From Streptococcus parasanguinis ATCC 15912 (GTDB lineage: Bacteria; Bacillota; Bacilli; Lactobacillales; Streptococcaceae), in assembly GCF_000164675.2 (NCBI RefSeq), contig NC_015678.1:62001-126000 (forward strand): a DNA stretch of 64,000 bases. Reading direction: 5' to 3'. Both the position numbers and the translations under genes were made by a program. Numbering within the stretch: the first letter of the stretch is position 1; each line of letters starts with the position of its first letter. Shown here piece by piece: positions 18,721 to 28,107 of this stretch. The notes below the pieces were generated by a model. The model saw only the letters and a program-made list of their open reading frames with translations, ran no database searches and was not told where the DNA came from.

Positions 18721-20379
18721 ATGCTATTAGAAATTTCGATTAAGAACTTTGCCATTATCGAAGAGATTTCCTTAAATTTTGAAAAGGGAATGACGGTACT
18801 GACAGGGGAAACGGGTGCTGGTAAATCCATCATCATCGATGCCATGAACATGATGCTGGGAAGTCGTGCAACGACCGATGTCATTCGACACGGAGCCCCA
18901 AAAGCAGAAATCGAAGGTCTCTTCACCGTTGAGAACAATCGCCACTTGACGGCTCTCTTTGAAGAACAAGGACTAGAGTGGACCGATGAATTGATCATTC
19001 GCCGAGAGATCTTGCAAAATGGACGAAGTGTCAGCCGGATCAATGGTCAGATGGTGAATTTATCGGTCTTAAAGGCAGTCGGCCAACATTTGGTGGACAT
19101 TCATGGCCAGCATGATCAGGAAGAACTTATGCGGCCCCAACTGCATATCGCTATGCTGGATGAATTTGGAGATGCAGCCTTTTTCCAAACCAAAGACGCG
19201 TATCGTCAAACCTTTGAAGACTACAAACGGCTGCGCAAACAAGTAGTGGAACTCCAGCGCAACCAGCAGGAAAATAAGGCCCGTATTGAGATGTTGGAGT
19301 TTCAAATTGCAGAGATTGAGGCAGCTGCCTTGGAAGTGGATGAGGACGTGCGTCTGGAGCAAGAACGCCAACGCCTGCTCAATCATAAGATGATCGCTGA
19401 TACCCTAACCAATGCCTATACCATGCTGGATGCAGAAGAGTTTTCGAGCCTCTCCAATGTTCGCTCAGCCATGAATGATCTGGAGAGCATCGAGGAATAT
19501 GATCCCAGCTACAAAGAGCTCTCAAGCCAGTTATCTGAAACCTTCTATGCCCTTGAGGATATTACCAAGCGCTTAGAAGATGTGGTCGATGGTCTGGAGT
19601 TTGATGGCAATCGCCTCATGCAGGTGGAATCGCGTTTGGATTTGATCCACTCCATCACGCGCAAGTATGGTGGCCAAGTCAAGGACGTCTTGGAGTACCT
19701 GGCACAAATCACCAAAGAATATAACCTCCTCACCGGAAGTGACCTCTCGTCTGAGGACTTGGAAAAAGAACTCAAACGTTTGGAAAAGAGTTTGGTCACC
19801 TTGGCTCAAGATTTGAGTGATCAGCGGCATGCCCTGGCCCAAGCTTTGGAAAATGAAATCCAGCAAGAATTGGCAGATCTCTACATGGACAAGGCGCGTA
19901 TCCAAGTACGTTTTAGCAAGGCTAAGTTTAATCGTGAGGGAAATGAAGCTGTCGAATTTTATATTTCGACCAACCCAGGTGAGGACTTTAAACCCCTTGT
20001 CAAGGTAGCATCCGGCGGAGAATTGTCACGCTTGATGTTGGCCATTAAGTCGGCTTTTTCTCGAAAAGAAGGAAAAACCAGTATTGTCTTTGACGAGGTA
20101 GATACAGGAGTCTCTGGGCGCGTGGCTCAAGCCATCGCAGCGAAAATTCATAAGATTGGTCAAAATGGCCAAGTGCTTGCCATTTCTCACCTGCCTCAAG
20201 TCATTGCTGCAGCAGATTATCAATTCTATATTGAGAAAATCAGTGATGAACACTCAACCGTATCCACAGTACGTTTGCTCAATAGAGAAGAACGAATCGA
20301 AGAAATTGCCAAGATGCTCGCAGGAGAGGATCTAACGGAGGCTGCCCGTCAACAAGCAGAGCAACTTCTCAAGCGTTAA
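18721..20379 (+). CDS. recN: DNA repair protein RecN
   Basis: This SMC-like ATPase is recruited to double-strand breaks and promotes recombinational repair. The 552-residue protein has the Walker A GETGAGKSIIID near residue 33, an interrupted coiled-coil middle (QNQQENKARIEML region), the ABC signature ASGGELSRLMLAIK and Walker B TSIVFDEVDTGVSG near the C-terminus. It starts 6 bp after argR in the operon beginning at xseA. Confidence 0.96.
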   Translation: MLLEISIKNFAIIEEISLNFEKGMTVLTGETGAGKSIIIDAMNMMLGSRATTDVIRHGAPKAEIEGLFTVENNRHLTALFEEQGLEWTDELIIRREILQNGRSVSRINGQMVNLSVLKAVGQHLVDIHGQHDQEELMRPQLHIAMLDEFGDAAFFQTKDAYRQTFEDYKRLRKQVVELQRNQQENKARIEMLEFQIAEIEAAALEVDEDVRLEQERQRLLNHKMIADTLTNAYTMLDAEEFSSLSNVRSAMNDLESIEEYDPSYKELSSQLSETFYALEDITKRLEDVVDGLEFDGNRLMQVESRLDLIHSITRKYGGQVKDVLEYLAQITKEYNLLTGSDLSSEDLEKELKRLEKSLVTLAQDLSDQRHALAQALENEIQQELADLYMDKARIQVRFSKAKFNREGNEAVEFYISTNPGEDFKPLVKVASGGELSRLMLAIKSAFSRKEGKTSIVFDEVDTGVSGRVAQAIAAKIHKIGQNGQVLAISHLPQVIAAADYQFYIEKISDEHSTVSTVRLLNREERIEEIAKMLAGEDLTEAARQQAEQLLKR

Positions 20380-20399
20380 GAGAAAGAAGGTTTGAAATA

Positions 20400-21128
20400 A
20401 TGTCAACATACTTTGTAGTCGGAGATATTCACGGGAAAGCACAAATGCTAGAAGAGCTCATGACAGAGTGGGATGGAAAAGCTCAATTGGTCTTTTTAGG
20501 GGATTTGATGGATCGAGGCGAAAACAGCAAACGATCGATTGAAATCGTAAAAGACTATGTAGACCATCACGGAGCTGTTTGCCTTTCCGGGAATCACGAG
20601 TACATGTTTTTAGCTTGGTTGGACAATCCAGAAGAGCGTTATGATCACTACCGAAGAAATGGCGGCGATACGACCATTAACTCTCTGTTAGGCCGGCCAC
20701 TCGATGCTCCTGTAGATGGAATTGTGGATGCGCAAGCAGTGGAGAGTACCGTCCCTGACTTGGTGGCCTTCATCCGCAGTCTGCCCTTTGACTATGAGAC
20801 AGAGACCTATTATTTTGTCCATGCTGGTGTGGATCTAACCCTTGAAAATTGGCGGGAAACCAGTGATTACCAAAAAGTCTGGATCCGAAAACCATTCCAT
20901 GAAGCGGAGAATCATACAGGCAAATGGATCGTCTTTGGCCATACACCAGTCTATGGACTGCTCAATGAGCCGGTCGGTACTGAAAATCTTTGGATTTCAG
21001 ATCAGAAGATGGGTGTCGATGGAGGCGCAGTCTATGGTGGAGTCCTCCATGGATTGCTCTTGGATGATCAAGGCATTGTCCATGACCATGTCCTTCACAA
21101 TACAGGTTTTTCTGCTGCAGACGATTGA
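20400..21128 (+). CDS. Metallophosphoesterase (PrpA/Ap4A-hydrolase-like)
   Basis: This is a 242-residue calcineurin-like phosphoesterase with the complete metal-ligand series GDIHG, GDLMDRG, GNHEY and, further on, FVHAG and FGHTP. Related proteins are serine/threonine protein phosphatases or dinucleoside tetraphosphate hydrolases; sequence alone does not separate these. It lies 20 bp after recN and is likely the last gene of that transcript. Confidence 0.88.
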   Translation: MSTYFVVGDIHGKAQMLEELMTEWDGKAQLVFLGDLMDRGENSKRSIEIVKDYVDHHGAVCLSGNHEYMFLAWLDNPEERYDHYRRNGGDTTINSLLGRPLDAPVDGIVDAQAVESTVPDLVAFIRSLPFDYETETYYFVHAGVDLTLENWRETSDYQKVWIRKPFHEAENHTGKWIVFGHTPVYGLLNEPVGTENLWISDQKMGVDGGAVYGGVLHGLLLDDQGIVHDHVLHNTGFSAADD

Positions 21129-21216
21129 GGAAGCAGGAATGGATATCTTTCACTGCAAAACCCTGTGTTTTTTGATATAATAAAAGCAGAACATTCTAGG
21201 AAGAGTATAGGAATAT

Positions 21217-22050
21217 ATGGCAAATATTAAAATAGTTACAGACTCATCTATTACAATTGAGCCTGAAGTGGTTGAAGAATATGGCATTACCATTGTGCCG
21301 CTTTCTGTTATGGTGGATGGAGTTCTTTATTCTGACAGTGAGTTGGGTGAAGGGGACTTCTTGCGCTTAATGCAATCTAGCAAAAATCTTCCAAAGACCA
21401 GCCAACCACCTGTTGGAGTCTTTGCGGAGATTTATGAAGACTTAGCACTGGATGGATCTCATATCGTTTCGATTCACATGTCCCATGCCTTGTCAGGAAC
21501 AGTAGAGGCAGCTCGCCAAGGGGCAACCTTGTCAGGAGCAGATGTGACCGTGATTGATAGTGGCTTTACAGACCAAGCCATGAAGTTTCAAGTGGTTGAG
21601 GCAGCTAAGTTGGCTAAAGAAGGAGCAGATCTAGACACTATTTTAGCTCGTATCGAAGAAGTCAAAGAAAAAACTGAATTGTACATTGGCGTATCTACCT
21701 TGGAAAATCTAGTTAAAGGTGGTCGGATTGGCCGTGTTACCGGACTTTTGAGCTCGCTTCTTAACATCCGTGTGGTGATGGAAATGAAGGACCATCACTT
21801 GGAACCAATCGTCAAGGGACGTGGAAACAAGACCTTTAAGAAATGGTTGGATGAATTGGTAGAGAAACTATCCCACAGCAAGGTAGCTGAGATCGGGATT
21901 TCTTATGCAGGAACACCGGAGTGGGCCAATGAAATGAAGGCTCAGTTGCAATCACTCGTTGAAAAAGCAATCCCTGTTTTAGAAACCGGCTCGATTATTC
22001 AAACCCATACAGGGGAGAATGCATTTGCGGTTTTGGTACGCTACCAATAA
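21217..22050 (+). CDS. DegV family fatty-acid-binding protein
   Basis: This is a 277-residue DegV/FakB-type protein, which binds a fatty acid and presents it to FakA kinase for phospholipid synthesis. The family opening [10 protein letters not shown], the [11 protein letters not shown] loop and the HMSHALSGT stretch that contacts the carboxylate are present. A GATATAAT -10 about 45 bp upstream suggests its own promoter. Several paralogues are usual, so which fatty acid it prefers is unknown. Confidence 0.9.
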   Translation: MANIKIVTDSSITIEPEVVEEYGITIVPLSVMVDGVLYSDSELGEGDFLRLMQSSKNLPKTSQPPVGVFAEIYEDLALDGSHIVSIHMSHALSGTVEAARQGATLSGADVTVIDSGFTDQAMKFQVVEAAKLAKEGADLDTILARIEEVKEKTELYIGVSTLENLVKGGRIGRVTGLLSSLLNIRVVMEMKDHHLEPIVKGRGNKTFKKWLDELVEKLSHSKVAEIGISYAGTPEWANEMKAQLQSLVEKAIPVLETGSIIQTHTGENAFAVLVRYQ

Positions 22051-22085
22051 GCTCTAATAAAAGTTCGAAAAAACAGGTTTAGTAC

Positions 22086-22114
22086 TTGACCTAAAGGTTT
22101 TTTTTAGATATGAT
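22086..22114 (+). promoter_or_regulatory. hup promoter
   Basis: TTGACC and TATGAT are separated by 17 bp, about 48 bp before the hup start codon. The leader includes a small AGGC-GTGAA-GCCT hairpin. Confidence 0.65.
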
Positions 22115-22161
22115 AATACTGTTAAGGCGTGAAGCCTAAAAAATATTGGAGGATTTGTTAA

Positions 22162-22437
22162 ATGGCTAACAAACAAGATTTGATCGCAAAAGTGGCAGAA
22201 GCTACAGAATTGACTAAGAAAGATTCAGCAGCAGCAGTTGACGCTGTATTTGCAGCAGTTTCAGAATACCTTTCAAAAGGTGAAAAAGTTCAATTGATCG
22301 GTTTTGGTAACTTTGAAGTTCGTGAACGTGCAGCTCGTAAAGGTCGCAACCCACAAACTGGTAAAGAAATTGAAATCGCAGCTTCTAAAGTTCCAGCATT
22401 CAAAGCTGGTAAAGCTCTTAAAGAAGCAGTTAAATAA
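22162..22437 (+). CDS. hup: DNA-binding protein HU
   Basis: This is the 91-residue histone-like nucleoid protein; in streptococci it is a single essential gene. The conserved fold is complete: [13 protein letters not shown] at the N-terminus, the [21 protein letters not shown] arm hinge region, and the C-terminal [14 protein letters not shown] helix. TTGGAGG precedes the start. Codon use is highly biased to preferred codons, fitting high expression. A strong terminator follows. Confidence 0.98.
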   Translation: MANKQDLIAKVAEATELTKKDSAAAVDAVFAAVSEYLSKGEKVQLIGFGNFEVRERAARKGRNPQTGKEIEIAASKVPAFKAGKALKEAVK

Positions 22438-22450
22438 TTGCATTTTGAAA

Positions 22451-22482
22451 AGCCATCCTAGATTTCTAGGGTGGTTTTTTTG
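22451..22482 (+). terminator. Intrinsic terminator after hup
   Basis: CCATCCTAGA-TT-TCTAGGGTGG stem followed by seven T residues. Confidence 0.9.
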
Positions 22483-22540
22483 TTGGACAGCTCTATAGGA
22501 TAAGGATATAATAGGAAAAAAGAAAGAGAGAGAAAAGACC

Positions 22541-22696
22541 ATGCGATTCATTTTAGGACTCTTTGCCTTGTTGTTTATCCGACCTATTTTCTATCTATTG
22601 AAAGGGTTGTGGTTTGTACTGGAATTTTGCTTTATGATCCTCGTGGTTAAGATGATCCTAGGAACCGTACGCTGGATGACCAGTTGGATCGGCTGA
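22541..22696 (+). CDS. Small hydrophobic membrane protein, 51 residues
   Basis: This short frame encodes a 51-residue peptide opening MRFILGLFALLF and ending MTSWIG, with two hydrophobic stretches (about residues 3-20 and 24-41) separated by KG, consistent with a small membrane hairpin. It has a TATAAT -10 at 22507-22512 and an AGAGAGAGAAAAG purine-rich leader, and is followed 40 bp on by a terminator hairpin, so it looks like a complete unit. I do not recognise the family. Position directly after hup may help find orthologues. Confidence 0.6.
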   Translation: MRFILGLFALLFIRPIFYLLKGLWFVLEFCFMILVVKMILGTVRWMTSWIG

Positions 22697-23033
22697 GCGG
22701 GGAGAGAGGAATTTATTAAATGTTACGTTACGTAGTAGAATTAAGTTTGATGCTTAATTCTTTTTTTATAAAAAATTTCACTAAATAAGAATTATTTTCA
22801 AAAAATACTTTTTTTTTTAGCAACCATAGTATAATACTGTGGAGCATGAAAGTAAAGTAGGAAAGGGAGCAATTAAGAAAAGTTTATATTGGTTGTCTGT
22901 ATTACTATATGTAATTTGGAAAAGTTCAAATTAATACTTGTATATAAGATATTTTGGTAACCATGTAGGACATATATTATATAATCAATAAAATTTAGTT
23001 AGTTCTAAATGTATAAAATAGGAGAAAAGTAAG
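22697..23033. other. AT-rich intergenic stretch (337 bp)
   Basis: The stretch holds a terminator at 22738-22767 (GAATTAAG-TTTGATG-CTTAATTC then seven T) and a TATAAT -10 near 22831. About 200 bp of very AT-rich sequence without a convincing gene lead up to the next start codon. The long leader between that -10 and the 23034 gene is unexplained. Confidence 0.6.
22738..22767 (+). terminator. Intrinsic terminator after the 51-residue peptide gene
   Basis: Perfect 8 bp stem GAATTAAG/CTTAATTC with a 7 nt loop and seven T residues. Confidence 0.85.
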
Positions 23034-23387
23034 ATGAAAACAAAAACTTTGGCACTTTTTAGCGGAATTATAGGTTTAGTTGGTGGTATTTTACTATTAG
23101 TTGGGCCATTCTTTATTCTTGGTACTGCAGCTGCTACAGCTAGTTCAGATGCAACTGCTGGATCAATTCTTTTATTAAATGCTTTGAAAATTGCAAATCT
23201 AGTATTGGGAATTATTACAATTGTTTATTACAAAGGTGATGAGCGAGTAGGTGTTGCTCCTTCAGTGCTACTGATTGTAGGTGGATCTGTTGCGATTATC
23301 CCATTCTTAGGATGGATTGGTGGTATCATCGTATTGATTGGTGGTTCATTATTCCTCGGTTCTCTTAAAAAATTTAAAACTAATTAA
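23034..23387 (+). CDS. Small membrane protein (DUF4064-like)
   Basis: This is a 117-residue hydrophobic protein with about three to four membrane segments rich in Gly, Ile and Leu, opening MKTKTLALFSGIIG and ending in a lysine-rich tail (KKFKTN). The organisation resembles small DUF4064-type membrane proteins, but the match is by general appearance only. AGGAGA precedes the start. The gene is more AT-rich upstream than its neighbours and stands alone between the hup region and the PerR-type regulator gene. No function can be proposed. Confidence 0.65.
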   Translation: MKTKTLALFSGIIGLVGGILLLVGPFFILGTAAATASSDATAGSILLLNALKIANLVLGIITIVYYKGDERVGVAPSVLLIVGGSVAIIPFLGWIGGIIVLIGGSLFLGSLKKFKTN

Positions 23388-23434
23388 TTAGTTTTATTTT
23401 TGAGATAAAAAGTCGTATATAGACACGTGAATCA

Positions 23435-23508
23435 ATGTCCGCTGGACATGAACTTGCTTCTCCGTTTTCAGGCTCGTGAAAAAAATGTCCACTGGACATT
23501 TTTTTTTA
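23435..23508 (+). repeat. Hairpin-containing intergenic repeat, copy A
   Basis: Hairpin ATGTCC-GCT-GGACAT, then the 14-mer CGTTTTCAGGCTCG at 23463-23476, then terminator hairpin AATGTCC-ACT-GGACATT followed by eight T. The 14-mer and the second hairpin recur in inverted orientation at 24887-24924, so the two copies flank the regulator and gpmA genes. Confidence 0.75.
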
Positions 23509-23599
23509 ATTAAAAGCATTCTAAATAGTGATTTATTTTGAAACATGCTATAATAGGGGTAACGAATCGATTAAATCATATTGGAAAGGGGGAAACATA

Positions 23600-24046
23600 G
23601 TGAACGCATTGCATCGTCATGAAGAAGAGCGCGTGGAAGAAGTCTTGCAAAATTTGCGTGCCAAGGGCATTCGGATTACTGATACCCGCAGAGCAGTTCT
23701 TTCCTATTTAGTGGCGAGTCATGAACATCCAAGCGCTGAGAAGATCTATCGCGATTTATTGCCTCAGTTTCCAAGCATGAGTTTAGCAACTGTCTACAAC
23801 AATATCAAGGTTTTAATTGATGAGGGAGTTGTCTCTGAGATCAAGGTTCGCAATGATACCACGACCTATTTTGATTTCATGGGGCATGACCATTTGAATG
23901 TGGTGTGTGAAAAATGTGGTCGTATCGCAGATGTGGACATTGAAGTACCAGATCTTCGCGAAGAAGCAGCGAGTCAAAGTGGTTACCAGATCACCAAGAC
24001 CCAGATGACGGTCTATGGCATTTGCCCCGACTGTCAAAAACAATGA
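23600..24046 (+). CDS. perR: Fur-family regulator, PerR-type
   Basis: This is a 148-residue metal-dependent regulator with an N-terminal winged helix (PSMSLATVYNNIKVLIDEG) and a C-terminal dimerisation domain with the HDHLNVVCEKCG metal motif and a second pair CPDC. Streptococci normally have a single Fur-family member, PerR, which senses peroxide through metal-catalysed histidine oxidation and also affects iron and zinc genes. The GTG start at 23600 is chosen because AAAGGGGGA lies 8 nt upstream; a longer frame from 23528 runs through the TATAAT -10. Confidence 0.9.
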   Translation: MNALHRHEEERVEEVLQNLRAKGIRITDTRRAVLSYLVASHEHPSAEKIYRDLLPQFPSMSLATVYNNIKVLIDEGVVSEIKVRNDTTTYFDFMGHDHLNVVCEKCGRIADVDIEVPDLREEAASQSGYQITKTQMTVYGICPDCQKQ

Positions 24047-24061
24047 TAAAGACATTCCATT

Positions 24062-24083
24062 AGAGCCGTCAGGCTCTTTTTTG
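24062..24083 (+). terminator. Intrinsic terminator after perR
   Basis: AGAGCC-GTCA-GGCTCT stem followed by six T residues. Confidence 0.9.
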
Positions 24084-24192
24084 TGAGAAATTGCACTTTT
24101 CTATGGTCGCCACTAGATTTTTTACTGAAAATCTAGTAGAATAAAATAGATAAACGGGGGAAACCTCGGAGAATAAAAAGGAGATCCATCTA

Positions 24193-24885
24193 ATGGTAAA
24201 ATTGGTTTTTGCTCGCCACGGTGAGTCTGAATGGAACAAAGCTAACCTTTTCACTGGTTGGGCTGATGTTGATTTGTCTGAAAAAGGTACACAACAAGCG
24301 ATCGACGCTGGTAAATTGATCAAAGAAGCTGGTATCGAATTTGACCAAGCTTACACTTCAGTATTGAAACGTGCGATCAAAACTACTAACTTGGCTCTTG
24401 AAGCTTCTGACCAATTGTGGGTTCCAGTTGAAAAATCATGGCGTTTGAACGAACGTCACTACGGTGGTTTGACTGGTAAAAATAAAGCAGAAGCTGCTGA
24501 ACAATTTGGTGATGAACAAGTTCACATCTGGCGTCGTTCTTACGATGTATTGCCTCCTGCAATGGACCGTGATGATGAACACTCAGCACACACTGACCGT
24601 CGTTACGCTTCACTTGACGATTCAGTGATTCCAGATGCTGAAAACTTGAAAGTGACTTTGGAACGTGCCCTTCCATTCTGGGAAGATAAAATCGCTCCAG
24701 CTCTTAAAGACGGTAAAAACGTATTCGTAGGAGCACACGGTAACTCAATCCGTGCCCTTGTAAAACACATCAAACAATTGTCAGACGACGAAATCATGGA
24801 TGTGGAAATCCCTAACTTCCCACCATTGGTATTCGAATTTGACGAAAAATTGAACGTTGTAAAAGAATACTATCTTGGAAAATAA
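24193..24885 (+). CDS. gpmA: 2,3-bisphosphoglycerate-dependent phosphoglycerate mutase
   Basis: This glycolytic enzyme interconverts 3- and 2-phosphoglycerate through a phosphohistidine. The 230-residue protein has the RHGESEWN active-site motif at residues about 8-15, the [14 protein letters not shown] stretch and the [12 protein letters not shown] second histidine motif. Strongly biased codon use indicates high expression. It has its own promoter region and an AAAGGAG ribosome site, and a hairpin terminator follows immediately after the stop. Confidence 0.98.
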   Translation: MVKLVFARHGESEWNKANLFTGWADVDLSEKGTQQAIDAGKLIKEAGIEFDQAYTSVLKRAIKTTNLALEASDQLWVPVEKSWRLNERHYGGLTGKNKAEAAEQFGDEQVHIWRRSYDVLPPAMDRDDEHSAHTDRRYASLDDSVIPDAENLKVTLERALPFWEDKIAPALKDGKNVFVGAHGNSIRALVKHIKQLSDDEIMDVEIPNFPPLVFEFDEKLNVVKEYYLGK

Positions 24886-24886
24886 A

Positions 24887-24924
24887 AATATCCAGTGGAT
24901 ATTTTTATCCCGAGCCTGAAAACG
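24887..24924 (-). repeat. Hairpin-containing intergenic repeat, copy B (inverted relative to copy A)
   Basis: AATATCC-AGT-GGATATT hairpin with a T run, then CGAGCCTGAAAACG, the exact reverse complement of the 14-mer in copy A. The hairpin differs from copy A by a paired change (GC to AT), so the stem is kept. Confidence 0.75.
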
Positions 24925-24963
24925 CAAAAGCGACGCAATTATAACGGGATTTGTTATCCATAC

Positions 24964-24990
24964 AAAAAGCTGACTTTGGTCAGCTTTTTT
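24964..24990. terminator. Intrinsic terminator after gpmA
   Basis: AAAAAGCTGAC-TTTG-GTCAGCTTTTTT stem-loop; can work on both strands. Confidence 0.9.
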
Positions 24991-25098
24991 GCTTGCCTTC
25001 CTTAGATCCTAGCTGGTTTTTGGTTTTCAGGGACTCCTAAAAATGATATAATGAAGTGTTATTACATAAGGTTTCATTAGCCTTGAAAGGAAAAGAAA

Positions 25099-27090
25099 AT
25101 GACAAAATCATTCTACATCACAACCCCTATCTATTACCCATCTGGTAAATTGCATATTGGTTCAGCTTATACAACGATCGCCTGTGACGTCTTGGCGCGT
25201 TACAAACGCATGATGAACTACGATGTCTTCTACCTGACTGGTCTCGATGAGCATGGTCAAAAGATCCAACAAAAAGCAGAAGAAGCTGGGATTACGCCGC
25301 AAGCTTATGTAGATGGGATGGCAGTTGGAGTGAAAGAACTCTGGCAATTACTCGATATCTCATATGATAAATTCATCCGTACGACAGACGATTACCATGA
25401 AAAAGTGGTGGCTCAGGTCTTTGAACGTTTGCTTGCGCAAGACGATATCTACCTGGGTGAGTACTCTGGCTGGTATTCAGTCTCTGATGAAGAGTTCTTT
25501 ACAGAAAGCCAATTGGCTGAGGTTTACCGTGATGAGAATGGCAAGGTTATCGGTGGGGTAGCCCCATCAGGCCACGAAGTAGAATGGGTTTCTGAAGAAT
25601 CTTACTTCCTTCGCCTCAGCAAATACCAAGACCGTTTGGTGGAATTTTTCAAATCACAACCTGATTTCATCACGCCAGATGGCCGTCTCAATGAAATGTT
25701 GAAAAACTTCATCGAGCCAGGTTTGGAAGACTTGGCTGTATCTCGGACCACCTTTACCTGGGGAGTTCCAGTTCCATCTAATCCAAAACACGTGGTCTAT
25801 GTATGGATCGATGCCCTTCTTAACTATGTGACCGCTCTTGGTTACGGTCAAGATGATCATGAAAACTTTGACAAATTCTGGAACGGAACCGTCTTCCACA
25901 TGGTTGGAAAAGACATCCTTCGTTTCCACTCTATCTACTGGCCAATCCTTCTTATGATGTTGGATATCAAATTGCCAGAACGTTTGATTGCCCATGGTTG
26001 GTTTGTCATGAAAGACGGCAAGATGTCGAAGTCTAAAGGGAATGTCATCTACCCAGAAATGTTGGTGGAACGCTTCGGCTTGGATCCACTTCGTTACTAC
26101 CTCATGCGCAGTTTGCCAGTTGGTTCAGATGGGACTTTCACACCAGAAGACTACGTGGCTCGCAACAACTATGAATTGGCCAATGACCTTGGAAACCTCC
26201 TCAATCGGACGGTAGCCATGATCAATAAATACTTTGGTGGTCAAGTTCCGGCTTATGTCGAAAATGTCACAGCATTTGATGCAGATTTGGCTAAGGTGGT
26301 CGAAGAAAGTATTGCAGAGTACCACAAGCAAATGAATGCGGTTGATTACCCACGCGCTTTGGAGGCGGTATGGAATATTATCTCTCGGACTAACAAATAC
26401 ATCGATGAGACTGCTCCATGGGTACTCGCTAAAGAAGATGGCGACAAGGAACAATTGGTAGCAGTGATGGCTCACTTAGCAGCTAGCCTTCGTGTTGTGG
26501 CTCACTTGATCCAACCATTCATGATGAATACCTCAAATGCCATCATGGAACAACTTGGCTTGGACTTGGACTTCGATCTTGAAAACTTGACCCTAGCAGG
26601 ATTCCCTGAAAATGTCACAGTAGTTGCCAAAGGAACTCCAATTTTCCCACGCCTGGACATGGATGAAGAAATTGCCTACATCCAATCTCAAATGACTGCT
26701 GGTAAACCACAAGAAAAAGAATGGATTCCAGAAGAAGTGGAACTCAAGTCTGAAAAAGATGAGATCAAATTTGAAGACTTTGACAAGGTTGAAATCCGTG
26801 TAGCAGAAGTCAAAGAAGTGGAACGCGTTGAAGGATCAGACAAACTGCTTCGCTTCCGTCTTGACGCTGGTGACGGTGAAGATCGTCAAATCCTCTCAGG
26901 AATCGCGAAATTCTATCCGAATGAACAAGAATTGGTCGGCAAGAAAGTACAAATCGTGGCCAACCTTAAACCACGTAAGATGATGAAGAAATATGTCAGC
27001 CAAGGTATGATTCTTTCAGCTGAACACGGAGATCAATTAACAGTCTTAACTGTTGATCCATCTGTTCCAAATGGAAGCATTATTGGCTAA
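25099..27090 (+). CDS. metG: Methionyl-tRNA synthetase
   Basis: This class I synthetase charges tRNA-Met. The 663-residue protein has the HIGH-type motif as HIGS near residue 21, the KMSKSKGN loop near residue 310, and a C-terminal EMAP/Trbp111-type OB-fold tRNA-binding domain ([23 protein letters not shown]). The four-cysteine zinc knot typical of long MetRS types is absent, as in the streptococcal type. GAAAGGAAAAG precedes the start and a TGATATAAT -10 lies about 50 bp upstream. No T-box leader was seen. Confidence 0.97.
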   Translation: MTKSFYITTPIYYPSGKLHIGSAYTTIACDVLARYKRMMNYDVFYLTGLDEHGQKIQQKAEEAGITPQAYVDGMAVGVKELWQLLDISYDKFIRTTDDYHEKVVAQVFERLLAQDDIYLGEYSGWYSVSDEEFFTESQLAEVYRDENGKVIGGVAPSGHEVEWVSEESYFLRLSKYQDRLVEFFKSQPDFITPDGRLNEMLKNFIEPGLEDLAVSRTTFTWGVPVPSNPKHVVYVWIDALLNYVTALGYGQDDHENFDKFWNGTVFHMVGKDILRFHSIYWPILLMMLDIKLPERLIAHGWFVMKDGKMSKSKGNVIYPEMLVERFGLDPLRYYLMRSLPVGSDGTFTPEDYVARNNYELANDLGNLLNRTVAMINKYFGGQVPAYVENVTAFDADLAKVVEESIAEYHKQMNAVDYPRALEAVWNIISRTNKYIDETAPWVLAKEDGDKEQLVAVMAHLAASLRVVAHLIQPFMMNTSNAIMEQLGLDLDFDLENLTLAGFPENVTVVAKGTPIFPRLDMDEEIAYIQSQMTAGKPQEKEWIPEEVELKSEKDEIKFEDFDKVEIRVAEVKEVERVEGSDKLLRFRLDAGDGEDRQILSGIAKFYPNEQELVGKKVQIVANLKPRKMMKKYVSQGMILSAEHGDQLTVLTVDPSVPNGSIIG

Positions 27091-27103
27091 ATGATAGACA
27101 AAG

Positions 27104-27136
27104 AAAAAGCTCTCCTGGAAGGGAGGGCTTTTGTTG
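27104..27136 (+). terminator. Intrinsic terminator after metG
   Basis: AAAGCTCTCC-TGGAA-GGGAGGGCTTT stem followed by TGTTG; the T run is short. Confidence 0.75.
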
Positions 27137-27228
27137 TGACGATATAGTTCCCATCATTGAGTTTTACAAGGATGGTAGATGAGTCCTATTAGTAATGAAT
27201 ATTAATGGAGACTTCCGCAGTGAGAAAA

Positions 27229-27312
27229 GAGTCTGAAACGGTATCGTTTCAGACTCTCAGAAGATTTGAGACAGTGGGCTCAAATCTTAGGTATGGAATC
27301 CCAAAGGGATTC
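27229..27312. repeat. Three consecutive hairpins between metG and the XRE gene
   Basis: Three inverted repeats follow one another with almost no spacing. The first is GAGTCTGAAACG/CGTTTCAGACTC (12 bp arms, 4 nt loop). The second is AAGATTTGAG/CTCAAATCTT (10 bp arms, 8 nt loop). The third is GAATCCC/GGGATTC (7 bp arms, 3 nt loop). All arms are perfectly complementary. There is no T run, so this is not an ordinary terminator. Confidence 0.85.
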
Positions 27313-27368
27313 GCTACCGTCCGTCCTCACCTAAGGAAGGTCTCCAATTATATTTTTAAATATATGTC

Positions 27369-27575
27369 CTATTCATCCGGCCGGTATTCTAGGATATCTC
27401 CTGGCTGGCAGTCGAGTTCTTTGCAGATGGCTTCAAGGGTGGTGAAGCGGATGGCTTTGGCCTTGCCGGTCTTGAGAATGGAGAGGTTGGCTGTCGTGAT
27501 GCCGATTTTGTCGGCTAGCTCATTGGATTTCATTTTTCGCTTGGCCAGCATGACATCTAGATTGACGATAATCAT
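27369..27575 (-). CDS. XRE/Cro-type HTH regulator (YozG-like)
   Basis: This is a 68-residue single-domain DNA-binding protein with the HTH segment SNELADKIGITTANLSILK. It belongs to the small Cro/CI-like regulators that accompany DUF2975 membrane proteins in Firmicutes. It is 10 bp downstream of the DUF2975 gene on the same strand, so the two form a two-gene operon. The pair is thought to act as a regulatory unit, but the signal is unknown. Confidence 0.9.
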   Translation of the reverse strand: MIIVNLDVMLAKRKMKSNELADKIGITTANLSILKTGKAKAIRFTTLEAICKELDCQPGDILEYRPDE

Positions 27576-27585
27576 GGCACCCTCC

Positions 27586-28107
27586 TTAAATGGTTAGCTC
27601 ATTTTCTTCAGCGATCTCAATCCCTCTCTCTAAAATCTTGCCAAGGACCCAGACAATTGGGACAGCAAGAAGAAGTCCCGTGTCAAAGGTAAATTGGAAG
27701 GTGAAGGGAAGGAGATAAGCATTGCCGCTGGTCTCAAGTGTACCAGACATAAAGGACAAGACCAAGAGAATCTTCCAAGCTCGGTTGCAAAGATCAATGT
27801 TGGAGTGAGAAAAGATCTTTTCTTGGTAGAGATTTTGGAGGAAGCTGCGAATGGTGATGAGAAGGTAAATATAGATAGCGCTTGAGGCTAGTGGGAAGAG
27901 TAACTGCCAGAGGGGTTGCGGATGTTTGGGGAAGAGCTGGATCCCATTCACATCAAAGGACAAGCGACCTGATTGAATGAGATCTTTGAAAAGCCCCATC
28001 CGTGAAAGCAGGTGGACGACCAGTGCAGCTAAAGTCATAAAGCCACAGAAGTAAATGAAAGCCGTTAAGACTTCAATGACATTTTTTAAGTTTTTTGAGT
28101 TTTTCAT
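27586..28107 (-). CDS. DUF2975 domain membrane protein
   Basis: This is a 173-residue integral membrane protein with about four hydrophobic segments (near residues 12-32, 62-84, 108-125 and 135-158), of the DUF2975 family. AAGGAGG lies 7 nt before the ATG. It is co-transcribed with a YozG-type regulator, the standard arrangement for this family. The function is not established; it may sense a membrane signal for its partner. Confidence 0.85.
   Translation of the reverse strand: MKNSKNLKNVIEVLTAFIYFCGFMTLAALVVHLLSRMGLFKDLIQSGRLSFDVNGIQLFPKHPQPLWQLLFPLASSAIYIYLLITIRSFLQNLYQEKIFSHSNIDLCNRAWKILLVLSFMSGTLETSGNAYLLPFTFQFTFDTGLLLAVPIVWVLGKILERGIEIAEENELTI

Noticed and set aside
22844..22936. 31-codon frame from a GTG with a hydrophobic end (SLYWLSVLLYVIW)
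   Set aside because: The start is only a few bases after the -10, leaving no leader or ribosome site. Kept as a weak possibility only.
25000..25098. T-box leader for metG
   Set aside because: No T-box sequence, specifier or terminator/antiterminator pair was found upstream.
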